Source: Deltaproteobacteria bacterium (GTDB lineage: Bacteria > Desulfobacterota > DSM-4660 > Desulfatiglandales > Desulfatiglandaceae). From it: a stretch of 54,778 bases of DNA. Below the pieces are notes generated by a model that did not search any database, was not told the origin of the DNA, and worked only from the letters and a program-made list of their open reading frames with translations. Made by a program: the position numbers and the translations under genes. The DNA is taken from NCBI GenBank assembly GCA_021737425.1, contig JAIPDZ010000002.1:1-54778 (forward strand), written 5' to 3'. Numbering within the stretch: position 1 is the stretch's first letter; every line of letters starts with the position of its first letter. Below, one piece after another: positions 37,794 to 48,174 of this stretch.

Positions 37794-39374
37794 ATGCCCA
37801 CAAAATACATCACGGTTACAGGCGGAGTGCTTTCTGGTCTTGGCAAAGGAATCGCCGCCGCATCCATCGGCCACCTCCTCTCCTCCAAGCTCAAAATTAT
37901 CCCCATCAAATGTGACGGTTACCTGAATGTGGATCCAGGCACCATGAACCCGTTCGAGCACGGGGAGGTCTTTGTGTTGGATGACGGGGGGGAAGTAGAT
38001 ATGGATTTCGGTCATTATGAGCGATTCCTGGGGGTGACCTGCAAGTCCCAGTGGAATTTGACCATGGGCAAGGTATTTGACCGGGTCCGCAAAAAGGAGC
38101 GAAGGGGCGATTATCTCGGAAAGACAGTCCAGTATATCCCGCACGTGACAGATCTCATAAAAGATCACATATTTCAGGTGGCCCGGGAAGAAAGACCGGA
38201 CATGGTCATCATCGAGATCGGCGGCACGGTGGGAGATATTGAAAATGAACTTTTTCTGGAAGCCGTCAGGCAGATGAGAGAGGATGTGGGCAAGCAGAAT
38301 ATCATCTACATCCATCTCACCTATGTGCCCATACCCCACGGTGTCAATGAGCAAAAGTCCAAACCGACCCAGCAGAGCGTCAATCTCCTGAAACAGCGGG
38401 GTATTTTTCCAGACATCATTATCGGCCGATGCAAAGCGTTTCTGACCCCGGAAATCAAGACCAAAATCTCCAATTTTTGTGATGTGGATCCCTCGGCGGT
38501 CATCACCGGTCTCGACGTACAGGACATCTACGAAATCCCCATTATCTTTGAACAAGAGGGCCTGCCCGAAAACATCCATAAAAAACTGAACATCTACAGC
38601 CCGCCGGATCTCAGGAGATGGAAAAAGCTGGTGGATAACATACGAAATCCCCATCAGGAAATCACCGTAGCCATGTGTGGAAAGTATACCAAATTGGAGG
38701 ATTCCTATGCCTCCATTGTGGAATCATTCAACCACTGTTCCGCGCATTTAAGCTGCAAGATAAACCTGAGGTGGGTGGAGACCACCGATTTGAAAGACGC
38801 CTCACTTCTGGAGAGCATAGACGGACTGGTGGTCCCCGGTGGTTTCGGGGCCCGGGGGACCGAGGGGAAAATCGAAGCCATCCGGCTGGCCCGGGAACAG
38901 AACATCCCCTTTTTGGGTCTCTGCCTGGGGCTGCAATTGGCGGTGATTGAATTTGCCCGGAATGTGTGCGGCCTGAGAGGGGCCAATTCCACGGAAATGG
39001 ATCCGGACACCCCCCATCCGGTCATCGATATCCTTCCGGAGCAAAGGGCGGTCACCGAAAAAGGAGGGACCATGAGGCTGGGCGCCTATCCAGCCATCCT
39101 CCAGGAAGGATCCGTGGTGCATGCACTGTACGGGGCATCAAAGGTGTCGGAGAGACACAGGCACCGGTATGAAGTCAATCCTGAATACCACCCCGTCCTC
39201 CAGGAAAAAGGCCTGTGTTTCTCGGGCCTGTCCCCTGACGGAAAACTGGTGGAGTTCATTGAATTGCCCCAACTCAAATTCTTCGTCGCCACCCAGGCCC
39301 ATCCTGAACTCAAATCCAGAATGGAAACACCCGCCCCCCTGTTTTACGGTTTTGTCAAGGCCTGCCTGTATTGA
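37794..39374 (+). CDS. pyrG: CTP synthase
   Basis: KYITVTGGVLSGLGKGIAAASIG; GGTVGDIE; amidotransferase FLGLCLGLQLAVIEFARN. Confidence 0.97.
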   Translation: MPTKYITVTGGVLSGLGKGIAAASIGHLLSSKLKIIPIKCDGYLNVDPGTMNPFEHGEVFVLDDGGEVDMDFGHYERFLGVTCKSQWNLTMGKVFDRVRKKERRGDYLGKTVQYIPHVTDLIKDHIFQVAREERPDMVIIEIGGTVGDIENELFLEAVRQMREDVGKQNIIYIHLTYVPIPHGVNEQKSKPTQQSVNLLKQRGIFPDIIIGRCKAFLTPEIKTKISNFCDVDPSAVITGLDVQDIYEIPIIFEQEGLPENIHKKLNIYSPPDLRRWKKLVDNIRNPHQEITVAMCGKYTKLEDSYASIVESFNHCSAHLSCKINLRWVETTDLKDASLLESIDGLVVPGGFGARGTEGKIEAIRLAREQNIPFLGLCLGLQLAVIEFARNVCGLRGANSTEMDPDTPHPVIDILPEQRAVTEKGGTMRLGAYPAILQEGSVVHALYGASKVSERHRHRYEVNPEYHPVLQEKGLCFSGLSPDGKLVEFIELPQLKFFVATQAHPELKSRMETPAPLFYGFVKACLY

Positions 39375-39429
39375 AACCCACGGCATTTTAAAGAGGGATG
39401 TGTGGCACCCGGGGGAAACAGTCCCACTA

Positions 39430-39609
39430 AGGGCCCGCACAAAAATAACTTCACATTTTCCCATCTCGGCTTCGGGCCGTCTTCGGCCGCCACTCAATCT
39501 TGAAGTCCTCGAAATAGTTCACTATTTCTGTGGCTCCGCTCAATCGCGACAACCAAATCCGCCCCAAATCTGAGCGGCAATTCTGGGAACTTATTTTTGC
39601 GCGAGCCCT
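39430..39609. repeat. ~180-bp foldback (imperfect palindromic) intergenic element
   Basis: Arms of 88 nt each around gaaatag-ttca-ctatttc; outer ends agggcccgcacaaaaataacttc / gaacttatttttgcgcgagccct complementary at 17 of the first 19 positions. Confidence 0.65.
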
Positions 39610-39618
39610 GACCGTATG

Positions 39619-40950
39619 TCAGGAAGAAAAGTAATGGTCGATGATGTACCGGCCGAGCATATTGGCCCGGATCCCGAGCCGCTTGCCATGCACCCCCATA
39701 ACCGATAGGCAAATGGCCTTTTCCCTGTCAGGGCCCAGTACAAAAGCCGTTAACCAGTCATATTTGAATCGATCCGTACGGTCGTTAATGGTTCCGGTCT
39801 TGGCCCCCATCTCCACCCCCCTGAAGCAGTTTTTCCGTCGTATTTTCCAGAACGTCCGCCTGCAGGTCCCGGAGGTGACGGTGCTCTGCATGAGGGTCTT
39901 CATATCCTGTGCCGTGTGCCGGGTCATGGCCGCACCGAGACTTTCGGGTTCATTTTGGTAAAGGAGTTCGCCGTTTTCTCCGAACACCCTCTTGATCAGC
40001 CACGGCTTCATCATGATCCCGTCATTGGCCACGGTCGCGGCCAGGAGCGCTGCGTGCAGGGGGGATATCCGGGTCATTTTATTGAAACCCGTGGCGATCT
40101 CCGCCAGTCCGAACTCGTGGGACGGGACCTCCACCACACTCTTTTGAAGGGGGAGATCAAAGGGAATGGCCTCGTTAAAATGAAATTTTTCCGCACACGC
40201 CGTCATACGTTCCCGGCCCAAATGGTATATTCCCAGTTTTCCAAAAACCGGGTTTATGGACAAGCCAAAGGCCTTCATGAAGGGCAGCTCCCGGGTATAA
40301 CGATTGTGCTGCTGCTTCAACTGCTGTTTGTAGAGGGTGTATTTGCGGCCGTTGTAGTAGACCGGTTTCTGAGGGGTAAATCCTGCGGTTTCCAGTGCAG
40401 CCGCCGCTGCAACGATCTTAAAGAGGCTGGCGGCCGGAAAATCGGCTTTTAAACAGAGTTCATCTCCATTTCCATTTTTATCATAACTGACCATGGCCAG
40501 GACTCTCCCGTCATCCGGCCTTACCACGACCACCGCGGCCTGGAGCGTCTGGGATCGCCCTAAAAGATCTGTGATATAGTTCTGAAGCCCGGGATCCAGA
40601 GTCGATTCCACGGTCATGGAGGAACCGTTGTGGTCAAGTACAAAATGATCCGACAGCTGTGCAGATGACCAGTCCAGTTCATCCAGGGCAAAGGCCTCCG
40701 GCGACTGGGGGCCCTTCCCTGCTGATGGCGCACCCGGTGCCGGCGGGTCAGGATGCCCTCTTTCTCCGGGACCGATCATCCCGTAGATCCACGTCCCCGC
40801 AAAGAAAAGGAGCAGAACTGCGCCCAAGACGGCCCCGGCCCAAAAGAACAGGGACGCGCCCCGGGCGCCCGGACGCTTCGGGAAGGGTCTTGACCCGGTT
40901 CCCTGCCGCCTGTCCCGCCATCCATAAGAGTAGCGATTGTTAAGGCTCAT
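39619..40950 (-). CDS. Penicillin-binding transpeptidase domain protein
   Basis: TM anchor; SLFK (SxxK), SIN (SxN), KTGT motifs; VESTLDPGLQNYI. Confidence 0.85.
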   Translation of the reverse strand: MSLNNRYSYGWRDRRQGTGSRPFPKRPGARGASLFFWAGAVLGAVLLLFFAGTWIYGMIGPGERGHPDPPAPGAPSAGKGPQSPEAFALDELDWSSAQLSDHFVLDHNGSSMTVESTLDPGLQNYITDLLGRSQTLQAAVVVVRPDDGRVLAMVSYDKNGNGDELCLKADFPAASLFKIVAAAAALETAGFTPQKPVYYNGRKYTLYKQQLKQQHNRYTRELPFMKAFGLSINPVFGKLGIYHLGRERMTACAEKFHFNEAIPFDLPLQKSVVEVPSHEFGLAEIATGFNKMTRISPLHAALLAATVANDGIMMKPWLIKRVFGENGELLYQNEPESLGAAMTRHTAQDMKTLMQSTVTSGTCRRTFWKIRRKNCFRGVEMGAKTGTINDRTDRFKYDWLTAFVLGPDREKAICLSVMGVHGKRLGIRANMLGRYIIDHYFSS

Positions 40951-41011
40951 GGTCTTAATGGGTCATGGTGTTGTGGGCGAAAGTACCTTTGAAGGCCTGC
41001 ATGGGCATGGT

Positions 41012-42283
41012 CTACGGTATGGTGTCAACCCCCCCCATGTGAGGACGTAACGCCTTTGGAATGGTCACCCGGCCGTCAGCCTGCTGATAATTCTCCAAAA
41101 TGGCCACCAGGGTTCGACCCACTGCCAGGCCCGACCCGTTCAAGGTGTGGACCAGTTCTGAGCCGCCGGCCCCTTTCCTTCTGAACCGAATCCCGGCGCG
41201 TCTGGCCTGAAAATCCGTAAAAGTACTACAAGAGGAGATTTCACGATAGAGTCCCTGACCGGGTAACCACACCTCCAGGTCATAGGTCTTTGCTGCGGAA
41301 AATCCCAGATCTCCGGTACACAGGGAGACCACCTGATAGGGGAGTTCAAGGCGCCTCAGGATCTCTTCAGCGTCTTGGGTGAGCTTTTCCAGTTCATCAT
41401 GGGAGTCCTCGGGCCTCACGAATTTGACCAGCTCCACTTTGTTAAACTGGTGCTGCCGTATAAGTCCCCGGGTATCCTTTCCATAGGAGCCGGCCTCAGA
41501 CCGGAAACAGGGGGTATAGGCCACGTACCGGATGGGAAGATCTTGCTCCTCCAGGACCTCGTCCCGGTGAATATTGGTGACCGGGACCTCTGCCGTGGGG
41601 ATCAGATACAGGTCCCATCCTTCTGCCTTAAACAGATCTTCCTTGAACTTGGGCAGCTGCCCCGTACCGGTCATGGACGCCGCATTCACCAGGAAAGGGG
41701 GAAGGATTTCCTCGTATCCGTGATCCTCGGTATGGATTTGAAGCATAAAATTGATCAGGGCCCTCTCCAGTCTGGCACCGGCGCCCCGATACAGGGCAAA
41801 CCTGGCCCCGGCCAGCTTGGCGGCGCGGCCAAAATCGAGCATCCCTGAATTCTCCCCCAGTTCCCAGTGGGGGGCGGGTTCAAAATCAAAATCCCGGATC
41901 TCCCCCCAGCGACGGAGCACCGGATTGTCGGTTTCATCTTTTCCGATCTGAACCGAGGCGTCGGGCATATTGGGGATCACCATCCGCATCTCATCAAGGG
42001 CCTTTTCCACCTCGGGGAGCGCCCTCTCTTTTTCTTTGATCTGGGCAGATACGGCCTTCATTTCCGCTATGATCCCGGAGGCGTCCTCTCCCTTTTTTTT
42101 CATGACCGCGATTTCATCACTCACCTCATTGCGGCGGTGGCGCAGGGCCTCAAGTGCGGTCAGCTGCTCTCTGCGGTCTTTGTCCAGGACCTCAAACCGG
42201 GAAAGGTCCAGATCATACCCTCTGTCTGCCACCATTTTCTGGACGGTTTCAAGGTTGGATCTGATAAATTTTAGGTCCAGCAT
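41012..42283 (-). CDS. serS: Serine--tRNA ligase
   Basis: [61 protein letters not shown]. Confidence 0.97.
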   Translation of the reverse strand: MLDLKFIRSNLETVQKMVADRGYDLDLSRFEVLDKDRREQLTALEALRHRRNEVSDEIAVMKKKGEDASGIIAEMKAVSAQIKEKERALPEVEKALDEMRMVIPNMPDASVQIGKDETDNPVLRRWGEIRDFDFEPAPHWELGENSGMLDFGRAAKLAGARFALYRGAGARLERALINFMLQIHTEDHGYEEILPPFLVNAASMTGTGQLPKFKEDLFKAEGWDLYLIPTAEVPVTNIHRDEVLEEQDLPIRYVAYTPCFRSEAGSYGKDTRGLIRQHQFNKVELVKFVRPEDSHDELEKLTQDAEEILRRLELPYQVVSLCTGDLGFSAAKTYDLEVWLPGQGLYREISSCSTFTDFQARRAGIRFRRKGAGGSELVHTLNGSGLAVGRTLVAILENYQQADGRVTIPKALRPHMGGVDTIP

Positions 42284-42578
42284 GGGATCTCCTCGATAGG
42301 AACAATAAATAGCTTGCTTGAGAGTTTAATACAGGATTCTGAAAAGATGGTCAAACGGTTTACCCTCAATTCGGAAAAAATATTGGGAGCCCCGGGCCCC
42401 TTTCGGGTAAAACGGGGGCCACACAAAATTAAGATTGAGGTGTTGGGCCAACTCTGCTATAGAGGCTCAAGTTGTGAACCGAGGCTCGGATGTCGGCTTC
42501 TTTGTCTGCCCGTATCCGATCTTTGACACTCGGACCGGGTCGGGTTTCGACCCTGAGCCTGTACTCTTGCATATGCCC

Positions 42579-43991
42579 ATGAAAAGACAGTCTCCAAAAG
42601 GCCGGCCCAACATCGTATGGGCCTTTTTCAGTTCGGTCAAACTGACGGTGGCGCTCCTGATTATTCTGGCCACGGCCTCTGTGGTGGGAACCCTGATCCC
42701 TCAGACAGAGGGAGTGGCTCAATTCGCACAGGGCCTGAGTCCGGCCATGCTCAAGCTCTTTGTGACGCTGGACCTCTTTGACGTGTATCATTCCCTCTGG
42801 TTCAGAATCCTGTTGGGCGCACTCACCGCAAACATCGTGATCTGTTCCCTGGACCGATTTCCGGGGACATGGAAACGGTTCACTTCACGCCCCAAACCGG
42901 ACCGGGAAAAACCCTTCCAGGACCTGGCTGAGGAACAAACCTTTGTCATACACCATCCTCCGGCAGACGTCACAGAACGGGTTCACGATTACCTGGCCGA
43001 CAAGTATCGAAAACCAAGGGCCAGGGAAGTGGGTACTGAGCGCTATTTTTATGGGGAAAAGGGAGGATATTCCCTTTTCGGGGTCTATCTGGTCCATATG
43101 AGCGTGCTGTGTATCCTGGTGGGCGGATTGGTAGGGTCTTTCTTGGGATTTGAGGCCTATGTCAATATTGTTGAAGGGCAAACCATTGATACCGTGGTCT
43201 CCAGAAAAGAACGGACTCCCATAAAACTGGGATTCGGGGTGCGATGTGATAATTTCACCGTGGATTTTTATGAAAACGGCGCCCCCAAGGAATATCGGGC
43301 GGAGGTGACCTTCATGGTGGATGGAAAGAGGGCCAAACAGGAGACCCTCTTGGTCAACCATCCGGCCACCTTTAAAGGGGTCACCTTCTACCAGTCCAAC
43401 TATGGGACGGTTCCCGGCAATGCAGTCCATCTCAGCATATCGCAGCAGGGCAAAGCGCCCATATCCATGCAGGTTGAACCCAAAACACCCTATCCGCTCC
43501 CGGGCGGAGAAGGCACCTTCAGCATCGTTGATTTGCGTAGCAATATCATGGACATCGGACCTGCCGCCATGGTATCGGTCCATCCCGAAGACGGAGAGGA
43601 AATCAACTTCTGGATATTCGAGTACCGGGACAGGGCCAAAAAGATCCTTCCGGGCCCCATGCTCAATTCCCCCAAATTCAACGCCTCCGCCTACGGGCCG
43701 TACACATTTGTTCTGACGGGTTTGGAAACCCGATATTATACCGGGCTTCAGGCCAATAAAGACCCCGGGGTTTCCATCGTATGGATGGGATGTTTTTTTA
43801 TGGTGATCGGCCTTTTTGTAACATTTTTCACCTTCCACAGGCGGGTATGGGTCAGGGTGTCAGACCAGGGACAGGATCTCGTTGTCAGTGTGGCAGGGAC
43901 ATCCAGCAAGAATCCGGTGGGACTGGAGAGGGAGTTGAACACCCTCGCCCGTAGTCTGGAAAAATTACTTCACAAGGACCCAAGGATATGA
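42579..43991 (+). CDS. resB: Cytochrome c biogenesis protein ResB
   Basis: FFSSVKLTVALLIILATASVVGTLIPQ; DLFDVYHSLWFRILLGALTANIVICSLDRFP; VTFYQSNYG. Confidence 0.92.
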   Translation: MKRQSPKGRPNIVWAFFSSVKLTVALLIILATASVVGTLIPQTEGVAQFAQGLSPAMLKLFVTLDLFDVYHSLWFRILLGALTANIVICSLDRFPGTWKRFTSRPKPDREKPFQDLAEEQTFVIHHPPADVTERVHDYLADKYRKPRAREVGTERYFYGEKGGYSLFGVYLVHMSVLCILVGGLVGSFLGFEAYVNIVEGQTIDTVVSRKERTPIKLGFGVRCDNFTVDFYENGAPKEYRAEVTFMVDGKRAKQETLLVNHPATFKGVTFYQSNYGTVPGNAVHLSISQQGKAPISMQVEPKTPYPLPGGEGTFSIVDLRSNIMDIGPAAMVSVHPEDGEEINFWIFEYRDRAKKILPGPMLNSPKFNASAYGPYTFVLTGLETRYYTGLQANKDPGVSIVWMGCFFMVIGLFVTFFTFHRRVWVRVSDQGQDLVVSVAGTSSKNPVGLERELNTLARSLEKLLHKDPRI

Positions 43992-44827
43992 TCAACTCCA
44001 TTATCCTGAGCTACACCACATTTATTTATTTTTTGGCCTTCTTTTTGTATCTCCTGTTCATGGTGATGGGGCGGGCCGGGTTCGGCCGACTGGCCACCCT
44101 GGTCACGCTGCTGGGCCTCATTGCCCAGAGCTTTGCCATTGTGTTCAGATGGATTGAATCCTACCAGTTGGGAATCGGGCATGCCCCCTTTTCAAATCTG
44201 TATGAATCCCTGATCTTCTTCACCTGGACCATTATATTCCTTTATATGATTGTGGAATGGAGGACCAAAAACCGGACCCTGGGGACCTTTGTAACCCCTT
44301 TGGCATTCCTGGCCATGGCCTATGCTTCCTTCTCGCCCGGCATCAGCAGCAAGATACAGCCCCTGGTCCCGGCCCTTAAGAGCAACTGGCTCATCAGTCA
44401 CGTGATCACCTGTTTTTTTGGCTATGCGGCGTTCGGTCTCTCCTTTGCCCTCAGTCTCATGTACCTGTTGAAACAGAGGGATACCCCCCTGAGACAGAAT
44501 CTCTTTTTGCGACTCATTCCCGGGCAGGCCATCCTGGATGAACTCAATTACCAGATGATTGTCATCGGGTTTTTGATGTTGACCCTGGGCATCATCACGG
44601 GGTCGGTCTGGGCTCACTCCGCATGGGGCAGCTATTGGAGCTGGGATCCTAAGGAGACCTGGTCCCTCATCACCTGGCTCATCTATGCATCCATCATCCA
44701 CTCACGCCTGGTCAGGGGATGGAGGGGAAAGCGGATTGTCTTTCTTTCGTTCATCGGTTTCTGCTGCGTCCTGTTCACTTATTTCGGGGTCAATTATTTA
44801 GCCGGTCTTCATAGTTACGCCAAATAG
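43988..44827 (+). CDS. ccsA: Cytochrome c biogenesis protein CcsA/CcsB (ResC)
   Basis: WAHSAWGSYWSWDPKETWSLITWLIYASIIHSRL heme-handling WWD-type motif. Confidence 0.94.
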   Translation: MINSIILSYTTFIYFLAFFLYLLFMVMGRAGFGRLATLVTLLGLIAQSFAIVFRWIESYQLGIGHAPFSNLYESLIFFTWTIIFLYMIVEWRTKNRTLGTFVTPLAFLAMAYASFSPGISSKIQPLVPALKSNWLISHVITCFFGYAAFGLSFALSLMYLLKQRDTPLRQNLFLRLIPGQAILDELNYQMIVIGFLMLTLGIITGSVWAHSAWGSYWSWDPKETWSLITWLIYASIIHSRLVRGWRGKRIVFLSFIGFCCVLFTYFGVNYLAGLHSYAK

Positions 44828-44909
44828 AGATTGCTTGACAACGCGCCCCTTATTGTGGTAGACAGCTGTGCAGTCTGTTTTCCGCCAACCATTAGCCGGG
44901 AGTCAGGGG

Positions 44910-45413
44910 ATGAACACCGATCAAGGGCCATTCGAATATACCGAGAAGGAGCAGGAGGAATCCCCTTCAATCGCCCCCCAAGGCCTCTCCGAGGAGACCG
45001 ATCCCTCCCATGACCCTATCATTGAACTGACAGACGTGATCAAAAAGGGCGAGCAGTTCAAGGAGATGGAGGACAATTTTCAGTTCGAACACCCGGAACC
45101 GGAGGCAGTTCGGAAAAAGCAGGATGTCCTGGGTCCCAATGATGACGATCTGGAAAAGATCATCGCCGGATTGGAGACTGAGTTGGAGGCCGAGGAACCA
45201 GAAGATACCCAGGCCCACGCCATGGAACCGTCGGCCCCCCACACCGACCCGTTTCCGGCCCTCTCCCGGCAACAAATTGAGGCCCACTTGACCGAGGTGG
45301 TGCGGGAGGTGGTGGAAAAGGCGGTGAGAGAAACAGTGGCCGAGGTGACTGAAAAGGTCATTCGGGAGGTCATTGATGCATTAAAGGAGAGCCTCGATAC
45401 ACAACCCGAGTGA
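44910..45413 (+). CDS. Hypothetical acidic protein with amphipathic C-terminal helix
   Basis: ORF between ccsA and valS; Glu/Pro-rich N-terminus; C-terminal LTEVVREVVEKAVRETVAEVTEKVIREVIDALKESL. Confidence 0.7.
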   Translation: MNTDQGPFEYTEKEQEESPSIAPQGLSEETDPSHDPIIELTDVIKKGEQFKEMEDNFQFEHPEPEAVRKKQDVLGPNDDDLEKIIAGLETELEAEEPEDTQAHAMEPSAPHTDPFPALSRQQIEAHLTEVVREVVEKAVRETVAEVTEKVIREVIDALKESLDTQPE

Positions 45414-45457
45414 AACCACAAGGGATCGGAACAGCTCGGCACAGCGAATTGCGAGGA

Positions 45458-45491
45458 GGGGGTTGTAGAGCAAGTGCAGCCCCCTTTTTTT
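45458..45491 (+). terminator. Rho-independent terminator
   Basis: gggggttg-tagagcaagtg-cagccccc followed by ttttttt. Confidence 0.75.
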
Positions 45492-45513
45492 ATCACCAGC
45501 GGTGTAAAGGAGT

Positions 45514-48174
45514 TTGAAGTACATGAACACGGAATTAATCGCCAAGAGTTATGAACCTCAACAGGTAGAAAAAAAATGGTATGACTATTGGGAGAAAAAC
45601 GCCCTTTTCAGGGCTGAAAGCACCTCTACGAAGCCGCCCTATTGCATCGTAATTCCCCCGCCCAACGTGACCGGGACCCTGCACATGGGTCATGCCCTCA
45701 ACAATACCCTGCAGGATATCCTGTGCAGGTTCAAACGGATGCAAGGGTTTAATGTTCTGTGGCAACCGGGCACGGATCACGCAGGTATTGCCACCCAGAA
45801 CGTGGTGGAGAAGGACCTGGCAGCGAGAGGAACGGACCGACATGCGGTGGGACGGGAGAAGTTTATTGATCTGGTGTGGGAATGGCGCCGGAAATATGGG
45901 GGACTCATCCTCAATCAACTGAAACGCTTGGGGTGTTCGTGCGATTGGAGCCGTGAGAGGTTCACCATGGATGAAGGACTGTCCAGGGCGGTGAAGGAGG
46001 TATTTGTCCGGCTCTATGAAGAAGGGCTTATCTATCGGGGGGATTACATCATCAACTGGTGCCCCAGATGCCATACGGCCCTGGCCGATCTCGAGGTGGA
46101 ACATCAGGAAAAGGAAAGCCAGCTTTACCATATCCGCTATCCCTTTGAAACCGGCACCGGGCAGTTGATCGTGGCCACCACCCGGCCGGAGACCCTTTTG
46201 GGAGACACGGCAGTGGCGGTCAATCCGGAAGACAAACGATACAAAGGGCTCAAGGGGGTGCGGGTGCTGCTTCCCGTACTCAATAAGCCCATCCCTATCA
46301 TCTTTGATCCTTACGTGGATACCCAGTTCGGCACCGGGGCCCTCAAAATCACCCCGGCCCATGATCCCAATGATTTTGAGATCGGAAACGTCCATCACCT
46401 GGAGCGGGTCAAGGTCATTGACGAGCAGGGCCTCATGAATGAGCTGGCCGGTCCCTACCAGGGCATGGACCGGTTCGAGTGCCGGGAGAGGATCGTTCAG
46501 GACCTGGAGAAACTGGGTCTTCTGGAAAAAATCGAGCCCTACCAGAATGCCATCGGGCACTGTTATCGATGTAAGACCATGATCGAACCCCTCTTGTCCA
46601 AACAATGGTTTGTCAAGACCGCCCCCCTGGCCAAGGCAGCCGCTGATGCGGTACGCTCAGGCCGAACCCGAATCTATCCGGGGAACTGGGAAGGGGTCTA
46701 TTTTGAATGGATGGACAATATCCGGGATTGGTGTGTCTCCAGGCAGATTTGGTGGGGGCACCGGATTCCGGCATGGTATTGTACGGCCTGCGGTGAGGTC
46801 CACGTGGCCAAAGCAGCCCCTGAGCGATGCGCCCGGTGCAGCAGCCAGGAGCTGGTGCAGGAGACGGATGTCCTGGACACCTGGTTCAGTTCCGCCCTCT
46901 GGCCGTTTTCAACCTTGGGCTGGCCTGATACCAGTGCGGAGCTGTCCACCTTTTATCCCACTTCGGCCTTAGTGACCGGCTTTGATATCCTCTTCTTCTG
47001 GGTGGCACGGATGATGATGATGGGGCTCCACTTCATGGGAGACGTTCCGTTTCAGGATGTGTACATCCATGCCCTGGTCAGAGATGCCGAGGGGAAAAAG
47101 ATGAGCAAATCAAAAGGAAATGTGATCGATCCCCTTGAAGTCATGGATCAATACGGAACAGACGCGTTTCGGTTTACCTTGGCGGCCCTGGCGGCTCAGG
47201 GGCGGGACATCAAGCTCTCTGAGGAACGGATATTGGGCTATCGCCATTTTGTCAACAAACTATGGAATGCAGCTCGATTCGTGCTTATGAATATTGAGCC
47301 CGTGAAAACCCCGGACACGCCAAAAGCCCCTGCCACACTGGCGGATCGATGGATTTTCACCAGACTGGCTCAAATCAGCGACCAGGTGTCCCAGGCCATA
47401 GCGGATTACCAGTTTAACGAGGCCGCAGATCTATGTTATCAGTTTGTCTGGCACGAGGTCTGCGACTGGTATCTGGAAATGGCCAAATACCACCTGTATG
47501 GAGAAGCGCCTGAATTGAAACAGGCCACCGCAGACAGTGCCCAGGAGATCCTCAGGGCCTCTCTCAAACTGCTGCACCCCTTTATGCCCTTTGTCACCGA
47601 AGAAATCTGGCAGAAAATGCCGGGGACAAAAGGGAGTATCATGAGTGCCGCGTTTCCCCTGGCCACCGATTTTCCCAGGGATGATACCGCCCTAAAGGAG
47701 ATGGATATTCTGACGGGGGTTATCTCGGGGATCCGCAATATCCGGGGAGAAATGAACATCCCTCCGTCCAAAACCGTCACCGTGGTGGTGGATGCGGCCC
47801 AGGCCGGCCACAGGGAAATCCTCGATCGGAACCTGGATCATCTCAAGGCCCTGGCAAAGGTGGATGGAGCGTCGGTGGGGAAAGACCTGCCTAAACCCGA
47901 GGCATCGGCCACTGCGGTGTTTGAAGAGATCTCGGTGCACGTGCTGCTCAAAGGGCTCATCGATTTTGAAGAAGAAAAGAGACGGATAACAAAAGGCATC
48001 CAGAAGCTGGAAAAGGAATGGGAAGTTGCCGATAGGAAACTCTCCAACCAGGGGTTTTTGGACAAGGCCCCTGCGGACATTGTCTCCGAGGTCCGGGAAA
48101 AAGCGGAGACCCTTTCCGTCAAGTTGTCAAAGCTAAAGGAGAATCTCTCATTTTTGGAGGGGATTGGTGATTGA
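45514..48174 (+). CDS. valS: Valine--tRNA ligase
   Basis: PPPNVTGTLHMGHALNNTLQD; KMSKSKGNVIDP; full length 886 aa. Confidence 0.97.
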   Translation: MKYMNTELIAKSYEPQQVEKKWYDYWEKNALFRAESTSTKPPYCIVIPPPNVTGTLHMGHALNNTLQDILCRFKRMQGFNVLWQPGTDHAGIATQNVVEKDLAARGTDRHAVGREKFIDLVWEWRRKYGGLILNQLKRLGCSCDWSRERFTMDEGLSRAVKEVFVRLYEEGLIYRGDYIINWCPRCHTALADLEVEHQEKESQLYHIRYPFETGTGQLIVATTRPETLLGDTAVAVNPEDKRYKGLKGVRVLLPVLNKPIPIIFDPYVDTQFGTGALKITPAHDPNDFEIGNVHHLERVKVIDEQGLMNELAGPYQGMDRFECRERIVQDLEKLGLLEKIEPYQNAIGHCYRCKTMIEPLLSKQWFVKTAPLAKAAADAVRSGRTRIYPGNWEGVYFEWMDNIRDWCVSRQIWWGHRIPAWYCTACGEVHVAKAAPERCARCSSQELVQETDVLDTWFSSALWPFSTLGWPDTSAELSTFYPTSALVTGFDILFFWVARMMMMGLHFMGDVPFQDVYIHALVRDAEGKKMSKSKGNVIDPLEVMDQYGTDAFRFTLAALAAQGRDIKLSEERILGYRHFVNKLWNAARFVLMNIEPVKTPDTPKAPATLADRWIFTRLAQISDQVSQAIADYQFNEAADLCYQFVWHEVCDWYLEMAKYHLYGEAPELKQATADSAQEILRASLKLLHPFMPFVTEEIWQKMPGTKGSIMSAAFPLATDFPRDDTALKEMDILTGVISGIRNIRGEMNIPPSKTVTVVVDAAQAGHREILDRNLDHLKALAKVDGASVGKDLPKPEASATAVFEEISVHVLLKGLIDFEEEKRRITKGIQKLEKEWEVADRKLSNQGFLDKAPADIVSEVREKAETLSVKLSKLKENLSFLEGIGD

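Noticed and set aside
45535-46605. 356-aa minus-strand ORF inside valS
   Set aside because: Shadow of valS coding frame; no domain and conflicts with a well-supported gene.
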